This document shows positions 28,497 to 35,654 of a stretch of DNA of 64,000 nt, piece after piece. Below the pieces are notes generated by a model. That model had not been told where the DNA came from, searched no databases, and was given only the letters and a program-made list of their open reading frames with translations. The stretch is from T3Sed10-241 sp036796255. Lineage in GTDB: Bacteria; Bacteroidota; Bacteroidia; Flavobacteriales_D; Cryomorphaceae. Position numbers and translations under genes: made by a program. The stretch lies in assembly GCA_036796255.1 (NCBI GenBank), contig DAIRDH010000001.1:1-64000 (forward strand), in the 5' to 3' direction. Position 1 is the first letter of the stretch. The number at the start of each line of letters is the position of its first letter.

Positions 28497-30063
28497 ATGT
28501 AAAAAGACACTCGGCGCAGTCTTTTTCTTGTTGCCTTTTTTGGCGCAAGCCCAATCTGGCATCGTCCCGACCGATTCCTGGGAGCGCTATGCCATTGAGC
28601 ACGCATTCTTTGCCGACGACGCCCGGAGCCACCTCAATGTATGGCCCATGAATCATCGCGACTTACCCAAGCGTCTTTCTGGAAGTGCATACACTGACAC
28701 TTTGAGCACCGGCATGTTTCGACCGAGAGCGTTGCCGCAGCCATCTGACACTTCCAGAAAGTGGGTTGTGGAATTCAACCCTATCATCGATTTGTCAATT
28801 GGAGGCAGCAACCGCGCGGGCTTGCAATATCTATCCGCCGGAGGCTTGCAGGCAAATTTGAGGGGAGGGGAGAAGTTTGCGCTTTTCGCGGAAATTTTCG
28901 GAGGGGTGGAGCGTGCTCCGGAGTACATCAACCGATTTGCAGATTCGCTTGGCGTTTTGCCAGGCCTTGGCCGCAACAGAGGGAGTGGGGAGATGCTCGC
29001 ATTTATGATGCCAACGTTTGCCATGTCGTATGCGCCCTCCAAATATTTCCAGTTTGACCTCGGATTTGGCAAGCACCATTTTGGGAGCGGCTATCGCTCC
29101 TTGATGCTCAGCGAGGCAGCTTACAATTACCCTTATTTGCGGATAAGCACCGATGTGTGGCGTTTCAAATATGTCAATTTGTTTTCAGCACTCACGCACA
29201 TTGGTGATGAAGCTGTGCGAAGTGACAATTTTCAGCCCAAATACATGGCCTCTCACTTTCTGAGTTGGGCCTTAAGCAAGCGGATTACCTTCTCGGTTTT
29301 TGAGAGCATCATTTGGCAGGGCGAGGATTCGCTGACCAGTCGCAGCTTTGATCCCAACTACCTGAACCCGGTTATTTTTTACAGGCCTGTTGAGTTTGCC
29401 ATGGGTTCACCAGATCGCGTACTCATAGGGGCTGACTTGTCTGTGCGCCTGGGCACCAGATCACAGGTGTATGGTCAAGTGGTTTTTGATGAGTTCCTGC
29501 TTGAATATTTGCGGGAGCGCACGGGTTGGTGGGCCAACAAATGGGGCGTGCAGGTGGGGGCCAAAACCTACGATGCTTTTGGAATAATGGGCTTGCGCCT
29601 TCAGGCGGAATACAATGTAGGGCGTCCATTCATTTACAGCCATGGCAGTGTGGTTCAAAACTATGCCCACTTCAACCAGCCCCTTGCCCATCCTCTTGGA
29701 TCCAATTTTCGGGAGTTCATATTTATGGCCAATTACACGCGTGGACCCTGGTTTGCAGAAAGCCACAGTGTAGCTTCGCGTTTCGGACGGGATATCAACG
29801 ATGCCAACCTCGGGGGCGATATCTTCCGCAGCTACCAGAATCCCGCCTTCATTTTTGGCAATACCATAGGTCAGGGCTTGCAGCACGATGTGCTCTTCCA
29901 GCGACTTACTGTTGGTCGGATAGTACACAGGTCGATGGGCCTTCGCCTGGCTTTGCGCTATACGTATCGTTCAGAGTCGGTCGGTGAGCGCGGGGCCGAT
30001 TCCGAGCACTTTTTCGGCCTTCATCTAAGCACCGGATTTCAAAACCGGCAGCGCGATTTTTAA
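28486..30063 (+). CDS. Wzi-like capsule assembly outer-membrane protein, copy 2
   Basis: A 525-residue outer-membrane barrel protein if translation starts at GTG 28486 (11-bp overlap with the upstream gene), which gives a compact signal peptide ending FLAQAQ. An ATG at 28441 is the alternative and would add a 15-residue leader. It shares with copy 1 the segments LGFGKHHFGSGYRSLMLSE and FNQPLAHPLGSNFRE. The C-terminus (LHLSTGFQNRQRDF) ends in Phe. The two copies differ in most loops, so they may serve different polysaccharides or act as a pair. Capsule assembly is inferred from family and neighbours. Confidence 0.78.
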   Translation: MLLKCKKTLGAVFFLLPFLAQAQSGIVPTDSWERYAIEHAFFADDARSHLNVWPMNHRDLPKRLSGSAYTDTLSTGMFRPRALPQPSDTSRKWVVEFNPIIDLSIGGSNRAGLQYLSAGGLQANLRGGEKFALFAEIFGGVERAPEYINRFADSLGVLPGLGRNRGSGEMLAFMMPTFAMSYAPSKYFQFDLGFGKHHFGSGYRSLMLSEAAYNYPYLRISTDVWRFKYVNLFSALTHIGDEAVRSDNFQPKYMASHFLSWALSKRITFSVFESIIWQGEDSLTSRSFDPNYLNPVIFYRPVEFAMGSPDRVLIGADLSVRLGTRSQVYGQVVFDEFLLEYLRERTGWWANKWGVQVGAKTYDAFGIMGLRLQAEYNVGRPFIYSHGSVVQNYAHFNQPLAHPLGSNFREFIFMANYTRGPWFAESHSVASRFGRDINDANLGGDIFRSYQNPAFIFGNTIGQGLQHDVLFQRLTVGRIVHRSMGLRLALRYTYRSESVGERGADSEHFFGLHLSTGFQNRQRDF

Positions 30064-30108
30064 GCTTTATTGAGGCCCTGCCATTGGGTTCATTGCGGGA
30101 TTTATGCC

Positions 30109-30116
30109 TATCTTTG
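30109..30116 (+). promoter_or_regulatory. -7 promoter element of the cytochrome oxidase operon
   Basis: TATCTTTG matches TAnnTTTG exactly, 21 bases before the ATG at 30138. A TTGGG at 30084-30088 sits 22 bases upstream and could be the -33 element. Confidence 0.6.
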
Positions 30117-30137
30117 CAGCCAAATTTGAAAACGAAA

Positions 30138-31031
30138 ATGATAGCAGAGCCCACCACAGCCACAGCGCGCATAGCTTTCAAAACAAAGCTGTCAGCTTAT
30201 GTGGCCTTCATGAAGCTGAGGCTTACATCGTTGGTGGTGGTTTCGTCAATCATAGGTTACGGCATTGGTACCTCTGCTTTTTTGTGGGCCGATGCATTCT
30301 GGCTTGCATTAAGTGGCCTTCTGGTAACGGGAGCCTCAAACGGTTTCAACCAAATAATCGAGAAAGACTTTGATGCGCTAATGAAGCGCACCTCCGCACG
30401 GCCTTTGCCAACGGGCAAAATGACTGTGCTTGAAGGCTTAATTTTTGCCACTATCATGGCGGTCTTTGGTCTGTTGACCTTGTATGTGGTCTTCAATACA
30501 CTCGCGGCCGTGCTTGGCGCCCTTGCTTTATTCAGTTATGTATTTGTGTACACACCCATGAAGCGCTACAACAACCTGGCAGTTTTTGCCGGGGCTTTCC
30601 CTGGCGCTCTGCCTCCTATGCTGGGTTACGTGGCGGCTACGGGAACCTTTGATCTGTTTGCCGGTTTACTCTTCGCAGTGCAGTTTGTATGGCAGTTTCC
30701 GCATTTTTGGGCCATTGCCTGGGTAGCACACGATGACTATGCCAAGGCGGGATACAGATTGCTCCCTTCGCGCGGCGAAAAGGATGGGCACAGCACTTTC
30801 CTCATTCTGCTATACACCCTCTTCCTTATTCCCGTTGCTATACTTCCCTGGGCATTTGGTTTGGTAGGCAGCACAGCAGCGTGGATAAGCGCGGCACTTG
30901 GGCTACTATTTGTTTGGCCTGCGATGCAACTGTTTTTCAGGAAGAATGATGCCATGGCCAAGAGGGTCATGTTTGCTTCTTTCTTTTACCTTCCCTTGAT
31001 TTTGATTGTGTACCTAGTAGATAAAGTGTAG
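30138..31031 (+). CDS. ctaB: heme o synthase (protoheme IX farnesyltransferase)
   Basis: A 297-residue polytopic membrane prenyltransferase that adds a farnesyl group to heme b to make heme o, the precursor of heme a for cytochrome oxidase. The first Asp-rich prenyl-diphosphate site is NGFNQIIEKDFDALMKRTSARPLPTG, and the second is seen in FWAIAWVAHDDYAKAGYRLLP. About nine membrane segments are visible. The ATG at 30138 lies 21 bases after a good promoter box; the upstream in-frame start at 30084 would place the promoter inside the gene. It is first of seven closely spaced genes for oxidase assembly. Confidence 0.95.
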   Translation: MIAEPTTATARIAFKTKLSAYVAFMKLRLTSLVVVSSIIGYGIGTSAFLWADAFWLALSGLLVTGASNGFNQIIEKDFDALMKRTSARPLPTGKMTVLEGLIFATIMAVFGLLTLYVVFNTLAAVLGALALFSYVFVYTPMKRYNNLAVFAGAFPGALPPMLGYVAATGTFDLFAGLLFAVQFVWQFPHFWAIAWVAHDDYAKAGYRLLPSRGEKDGHSTFLILLYTLFLIPVAILPWAFGLVGSTAAWISAALGLLFVWPAMQLFFRKNDAMAKRVMFASFFYLPLILIVYLVDKV

Positions 31032-31035
31032 AAAG

Positions 31036-31761
31036 ATGAGTGAAATAGTTTCGGATTTGCAATGGGATGGCGCACGCAGTGAGCGTACCCAGAAAATGGT
31101 TCTATATATCGGAATATTCAGCATTGTGATGCTGTTTGCCGGTTTTTCGAGTGCTTACGTAGTGACCTCTTACAGCGAGCTGTGGGTCAATCTGAACGTG
31201 CCTCAGGCATTTTACATTTCAACTGCAGTGATTCTGTTGAGCAGCCTTACGGTGCACCTTTCGGTGAAAGCGTCTAACAAGGGCAATGAATCCATGGCCC
31301 GTCAAATGTTGCTGCTCACCCTGGTTCTTGGACTTGGCTTTGGGGTGACCCAATACCTTGGCTGGAGCCAACTGGTAGGAGTAGGAAGCTTTGTGTCCAG
31401 TCATGTAGACAGCCTTGACGGGGTATATGGTGAGGATTACACGATAACTTACAAAGGCCAGGTGCTGATCTACGAAAACGGTGATTACTACTTTCCCGGC
31501 GACGACCTTCGGGAGAAGCCTTTGCTCAATGAGATTTCTATATTTAACAACAGCGCTTCCAGCTATATGTACGTGCTCAGCTTTGTGCATTTGCTCCACG
31601 TGATAGGAGGTCTGCTGTTTTTTCTGGCGCTGTTGTTCTCCGTTTTCGTCCTCAAAAGGGAAAAAATGAACAACTTGCGCTTGCGACTCGGTGCCACCTA
31701 CTGGCATTTCGTTGACATCCTGTGGATTTATCTCTTACTGTTTTTGGTATTTATTCATTAA
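31036..31761 (+). CDS. cytochrome c oxidase subunit III, first copy
   Basis: A 241-residue heme-copper oxidase subunit III with five to six membrane segments. The family region is SSASYMYVLSFVHLLHVIGGLLFF with conserved histidines, and the C-terminal YWHFVDILWIYLLLFLVF is the hallmark YWHFVDxxW motif. A hydrophilic insertion between helices (residues about 115-170, with ENGDYYFPGDD) is unlike proteobacterial subunit III. The second subunit III gene follows after 20 bp. In Bacteroidota two such genes often lie together. Subunits I and II are not in the window. Confidence 0.9.
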   Translation: MSEIVSDLQWDGARSERTQKMVLYIGIFSIVMLFAGFSSAYVVTSYSELWVNLNVPQAFYISTAVILLSSLTVHLSVKASNKGNESMARQMLLLTLVLGLGFGVTQYLGWSQLVGVGSFVSSHVDSLDGVYGEDYTITYKGQVLIYENGDYYFPGDDLREKPLLNEISIFNNSASSYMYVLSFVHLLHVIGGLLFFLALLFSVFVLKREKMNNLRLRLGATYWHFVDILWIYLLLFLVFIH

Positions 31762-31781
31762 ACTTGCACAAATTTTAGCAC

Positions 31782-32630
31782 ATGGCATCACCAGCTTCAC
31801 AAAGCGTAGATACATCAACCCTCTGGGGCGGCGGTAGGTCCCCATTTAGCGTGAGCTATGGGAAAATGATGATGTGGTTTTTCCTCGTCTCTGACGCACT
31901 TACCTTTTCAGGACTGCTCATTGCTTATGGATATGCGCGCCACGCATATACAGGAGCCTGGCCCATTGGTGAAGAAGTATTCTACAGTCTTCCAGGACTC
32001 ACTGGCCGCTTTCCACTGATTTATGTGGCTTTGATGACATTTATCCTGATTATTAGTTCTGTTACTATGGTGCTTGCTGTAGAAGCCGGCCACCGCAAGG
32101 ACGACAAAGGCGTAATAAAATGGTTGGCCTGGACCATCGTAGGTGGATTCTTCTTTCTCGGATCACAGGCCTGGGAGTGGAGTCACTTTATCCATGGTAC
32201 TCCCGGCTACATCGTAACCCACGACAATGCCAAGTACTACCTCACCGACGAGATTCCCCATGGTATGACCGCTGCTGATGTGGCAAATTTCGGCCTCATC
32301 GCCAACAAAGGCATGGAGAACGAAACCATTATTTCAGGCAATGCGGCCATAGAATTGTATGGTGAGAAGCAAATGCACGTGCAAGGCGCCAACCTCATTA
32401 TCAATGAATACGGCCCACCGCAATACGGCAACTTCTTCTTCTTTATTACTGGATTCCACGGCTTCCACGTGTTTACGGGAGTGATTATCAATATCATCGT
32501 ATTTATTGGTGTGCTCAAAGGGGTGTACCGCCGACGTGGACATTACGAAATGGTTGAGAAAACAGGTCTTTACTGGCACTTTGTAGATCTGGTTTGGGTT
32601 TTTGTATTTACCTTCTTCTACCTTATTTGA
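31782..32630 (+). CDS. cytochrome c oxidase subunit III, second copy
   Basis: A 282-residue subunit III homologue. It starts with a Thr/Ser-rich segment, then WGGGRSPFSVSYGKMMMWFFLVSD, which is typical of the longer Bacteroidota subunit III. A long hydrophilic insert (about residues 135-205, GTPGYIVTHDNAKYYLTDE and GANLIINEYGPPQYGN) lies between helices; it precedes FFFITGFHGFHVFTG and the C-terminal YWHFVDLVWVFVFTFFYL. Both subunit III proteins keep the YWHFVD motif, so neither looks decayed. It probably belongs to the aa3-type oxidase, with or without alternative complex III. Confidence 0.9.
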   Translation: MASPASQSVDTSTLWGGGRSPFSVSYGKMMMWFFLVSDALTFSGLLIAYGYARHAYTGAWPIGEEVFYSLPGLTGRFPLIYVALMTFILIISSVTMVLAVEAGHRKDDKGVIKWLAWTIVGGFFFLGSQAWEWSHFIHGTPGYIVTHDNAKYYLTDEIPHGMTAADVANFGLIANKGMENETIISGNAAIELYGEKQMHVQGANLIINEYGPPQYGNFFFFITGFHGFHVFTGVIINIIVFIGVLKGVYRRRGHYEMVEKTGLYWHFVDLVWVFVFTFFYLI

Positions 32631-32653
32631 TTTAACCTTACTACTACTACGAC

Positions 32654-33031
32654 ATGGAACGCGACGACCTAATTGTCAATGATTCATATTCGCTCAACAC
32701 CACCCACAACGATGAGCAAGGTGCAGTAATTCGCAAGAAAATCTATAAGGTGACCATCCTGCTATCCCTCATCACAGCGGTAGAAGTGGCATTGGGAGTA
32801 TTCATCAAGCAAGGCACAAATTTATGGCCTGTGGTGAAATTTTCTTTCATCATCATGACCCTCGTGAAGGCCTTTTATATAGTAGCTATTTTTATGCACC
32901 TTGGTGATGAACGAAAATCGCTGCGCTATGTTATCATTGCGCCATACGTACTGTTTATTGCCTATTTGCTCTTTATCGGTATTTCCGAATCAAATTACCT
33001 GAACGACGTATGGCTTCAATTTAAGCCATAA
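32654..33031 (+). CDS. cytochrome c oxidase subunit IV family protein
   Basis: A 125-residue small membrane protein with three hydrophobic segments (about residues 34-52, 60-80 and 92-112). FSFIIMTLVKAFYIVAIFMHLGDERKSL is the characteristic segment of prokaryotic subunit IV (KAFYIVAxFMHL). It sits between subunit III and SCO genes with short spacers (23 and 2 bp). The role is structural support or assembly of the oxidase. Confidence 0.88.
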   Translation: MERDDLIVNDSYSLNTTHNDEQGAVIRKKIYKVTILLSLITAVEVALGVFIKQGTNLWPVVKFSFIIMTLVKAFYIVAIFMHLGDERKSLRYVIIAPYVLFIAYLLFIGISESNYLNDVWLQFKP

Positions 33032-33033
33032 CA

Positions 33034-33732
33034 ATGAAGCACAAGTCTGAATTAAAAAAAGCCCTGGTTCTGCTGGCATTGCTCGTGGTGCCGGGAATAG
33101 TGCTCATATTCCTCTCCAAAGCAAACCACAAGTTTGAAATACTGCCCTATTTGGGAGAACCCCAAATTCAATATCTTGCTGATGGGAATCATGACACCCT
33201 TTACCACAAAGTTCCCGATTTTAATTTCATTGATCAGGAGGGCAGGGAAGTTTCCTTTGCCGATTATGAGGGTAAAATAATCATTGCCGATTTCTTTTTT
33301 ACCACCTGCCCCACCATTTGCCCCATCATGACCAAGCAAATGACCCGCTTGCAGTGGCTGCTTGAAGACCCGGCGTACAAGGATGTGCATTTCCTCTCAT
33401 ACACTGTAAACCCAAGCCATGACACCCCTGAAGTGCTCAAAGCTTACGCAGAGGAACAAGGCGCTGACCTCAGTAGATGGAGCTTTCTGACCGGCGATCA
33501 GAAAGAAATATTCAAACTCGGTCTTGAAGGCTATCTCATCAGCACGCAAGAGGATGAATTGGCCCCCGGAGGATTTTTGCATTCAAGCTTGTTTATACTT
33601 CTCGATCGCGATCGCCACGTCCGAGGATTTTATGACGGCACCAGTACCAAAGAAGTTGATGATCTCGTGACGGATATTAAAATGCTCAAAAAGCAAGAGG
33701 TTATGAAACCGGAGGAAATTGTAAGAAAATAG
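33034..33732 (+). CDS. SCO1/SenC-family copper chaperone
   Basis: A 232-residue membrane-anchored protein (N-terminal hydrophobic segment about residues 10-27) with a periplasmic thioredoxin-like domain. The copper site is TTCPTICPIM (Cys92, Cys96) and the distal His184 in GGFLHSSLF. SCO proteins insert copper into the CuA centre of oxidase subunit II or reduce its cysteines. All three copper ligands are present. It is embedded in the oxidase operon, 2 bp after the subunit IV gene. Confidence 0.94.
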   Translation: MKHKSELKKALVLLALLVVPGIVLIFLSKANHKFEILPYLGEPQIQYLADGNHDTLYHKVPDFNFIDQEGREVSFADYEGKIIIADFFFTTCPTICPIMTKQMTRLQWLLEDPAYKDVHFLSYTVNPSHDTPEVLKAYAEEQGADLSRWSFLTGDQKEIFKLGLEGYLISTQEDELAPGGFLHSSLFILLDRDRHVRGFYDGTSTKEVDDLVTDIKMLKKQEVMKPEEIVRK

Positions 33733-33736
33733 CCAG

Positions 33737-34264
33737 ATGGAAGCAAGTACAGATTACGAAAGCAAATACAAAAAACTCATCATCGCTTTGTCCATTGCAA
33801 TTCCGGTGGCGGTTGCAGTGCTGTTTACGGTGAGCATAGATGGCTATGACACGAGTTTTCTCCCCCCCATTTATGCCACACTCAATGCACTTACTGCAGT
33901 CTTTTTAATCGCTGCAGTCATCGCTATCAAGAACAAGAAAATCGAACTGCACAAAAAGCTTAATACATCAGCCATTGCATTTTCGGTCATTTTTCTCGTG
34001 CTTTATGTAGTGTACCACAGTACCAGCGAGAGCACGCCTTACGGAGGTGAGGGCACCATCCGAAGTGTTTATTTTTTCATTTTAATAAGCCATATTTTGC
34101 TATCAATAGTGGTCATTCCATTCGTTTTGTTTACTTATGTGAAAGCCCTTTCCGGCAAATTTGAACAGCACCGAAAGCTCGCACGAATTACATTCCCCCT
34201 TTGGCTCTATGTAGCTGTGACAGGCGTAATTGTGTACCTGATGATCTCTCCATATTACAGTTGA
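33737..34264 (+). CDS. DUF420 membrane protein
   Basis: A 175-residue polytopic protein with about five membrane segments. It shows the pattern of DUF420/YozB-like proteins: histidines in KKIELHKKLNTSAI and HKKLNTS-SLVYVVYHST-type positions (YVVYHSTSES), LISHILLSIVVIPFVLFTY, and EQHRKLARITFPLWLYVAVTGVIVYLM. The conserved histidines in membrane helices suggest heme or metal binding, and the family is regularly found beside ctaB and SCO genes. Function has not been established to my knowledge. Confidence 0.88.
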   Translation: MEASTDYESKYKKLIIALSIAIPVAVAVLFTVSIDGYDTSFLPPIYATLNALTAVFLIAAVIAIKNKKIELHKKLNTSAIAFSVIFLVLYVVYHSTSESTPYGGEGTIRSVYFFILISHILLSIVVIPFVLFTYVKALSGKFEQHRKLARITFPLWLYVAVTGVIVYLMISPYYS

Positions 34265-34286
34265 TACTGAAATCACGAAGAAAGCA

Positions 34287-34541
34287 ATGCGCAGATGGAC
34301 TTCATACTTTTTGACTTTGGCAGCCATACTCTTGTGGACCGGGGCGAGTGCACAATGTGCAATGTGTCGCGCTGTGGCCGAAGACAATATGTACGATGAA
34401 TCATGGGGTTACGCCATGGGACTCAATGCAGGGATTATCATGCTGATGATCGTGCCTTACATTTTGTTGTCATCATTGTTCTTCTTGTTTTTCCGCAAGC
34501 AGATTGCGGGTTTCTTTCGCTCATTCAACGATATTCACTGA
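34287..34541 (+). CDS. small membrane protein with exposed CxxC, oxidase operon
   Basis: An 84-residue protein. An N-terminal signal-like helix ends at SAQ, directly followed by CAMCRA (Cys24, Cys27). A short acidic stretch (EDNMYDESWGYAMG) and one strong membrane segment (about residues 47-70) follow, with a basic/aromatic C-terminus. If signal peptidase cleaves after SAQ, the CxxC is at the very N-terminus of a single-pass membrane protein facing the periplasm; alternatively Cys24 could be lipidated, though SAQC is a poor lipobox. Last gene in the oxidase run. Similar small proteins are common at this position in Bacteroidota; I know of no function. Metal or thiol handling in oxidase assembly is inference. 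Confidence 0.8.
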   Translation: MRRWTSYFLTLAAILLWTGASAQCAMCRAVAEDNMYDESWGYAMGLNAGIIMLMIVPYILLSSLFFLFFRKQIAGFFRSFNDIH

Positions 34542-34600
34542 GGCTGCATTACTTGCATTCATCTGCCTTTTTCAGAAAAAAGAATTAAGCACAACCGACC

Positions 34601-35650
34601 ATGAGAAAGAGCAAAGCTTCCAATTCAGCACTCTACGAAGCACTTAAGCGCCGAATCCTCGTCCTTGACGGAGCCATGGGCACCATGATCCAAAGACATA
34701 CCCTGGAGGAGGAAGATTTCAGAGGTGAACGCTTTAAAGACCATCCCTCGCCATTGAAGGGCAACAATGACCTGCTCAGCCTCACCCGACCAGACATTAT
34801 TAAAGGCATTCATGAGGCCTACTTTGAAGCCGGTGCCGACATTGCTGAAACCAATACTTTCAGCTCCACTACCATTGCCCAGGCCGATTACGGATTGGAG
34901 AGCGCAGTATATGACCTCAACTTCCACAGTGCCCGCTTAGCCCGCGAAGCCGCCGATGCCTTCACCGCCAGCACTCCGGACAAGCCCCGTTTTGTAGCCG
35001 GTTCCATTGGCCCCACCAACCGCACAGCCAGCCTCTCTCCCGATGTAAACGATCCGGGATTTCGCGCTGTCACTTTTGATGATTTGCGCATCGCATATTC
35101 CGAACAGGTCAATGCATTGATGGACGGCGGCGTCGACATACTGCTGGTGGAGACCGTTTTTGACACCCTTAATGCAAAGGCTGCCCTTTTCGCCATTGAA
35201 GAGGTCTTTGACGCGCGAGGTGAGGAGATTCCCATCATGGTATCTGGCACCATTACCGATGCCAGCGGGCGAACGCTGAGTGGTCAAACTACAGAAGCCT
35301 TTCTCATTTCGCTCGAACATATTCAATTGCTTTCCATTGGGCTCAATTGCGCCCTCGGCGCTGCCCAGCTCAGGCCTTACATCAAAGTGCTGAGTGAGAA
35401 GGCTCCATTTGCCGTGAGCGCCCATCCCAATGCCGGGCTCCCGAATGAATTTGGCCAGTACGAGCAAAGCCCCGAAGAGATGTCTGAAGCAATTGAAGAC
35501 TTTTTGAAAAGCGGTTACCTCAACATCATCGGTGGTTGCTGCGGCACTACACCTGAGCACATCGCTGAGATAGCAAGGGTCGCTGCCAAGTACGCACCGC
35601 GGCATCGCTATGAAAGCAATGTCACACAACTTACACAGCAACAGCCCTAA
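34601..35650 (+). CDS. metH: methionine synthase, homocysteine-binding part
   Basis: A 349-residue protein equal to the N-terminal homocysteine S-methyltransferase domain of cobalamin-dependent MetH. Motifs are [12 protein letters not shown] (residues 20-31), ETNTFSST, and the zinc cysteines in IGLNCALGA and [12 protein letters not shown]. It binds homocysteine and zinc and must work with the second polypeptide encoded 4 bp downstream, which carries the folate, cobalamin and reactivation domains. Splitting MetH at this domain border is common in Bacteroidota, so this is not a frameshift: the two frames have separate stop and start codons. Confidence 0.95.
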   Translation: MRKSKASNSALYEALKRRILVLDGAMGTMIQRHTLEEEDFRGERFKDHPSPLKGNNDLLSLTRPDIIKGIHEAYFEAGADIAETNTFSSTTIAQADYGLESAVYDLNFHSARLAREAADAFTASTPDKPRFVAGSIGPTNRTASLSPDVNDPGFRAVTFDDLRIAYSEQVNALMDGGVDILLVETVFDTLNAKAALFAIEEVFDARGEEIPIMVSGTITDASGRTLSGQTTEAFLISLEHIQLLSIGLNCALGAAQLRPYIKVLSEKAPFAVSAHPNAGLPNEFGQYEQSPEEMSEAIEDFLKSGYLNIIGGCCGTTPEHIAEIARVAAKYAPRHRYESNVTQLTQQQP

Positions 35651-35654
35651 CTCT

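Noticed and set aside
33862..33870. run of C in the DUF420 gene as a possible frameshift site
   Set aside because: The frame continues correctly on both sides and encodes plausible membrane sequence.
34542..34600. cobalamin or SAM riboswitch before metH
   Set aside because: Only 59 bases separate the genes and no conserved riboswitch core is visible.
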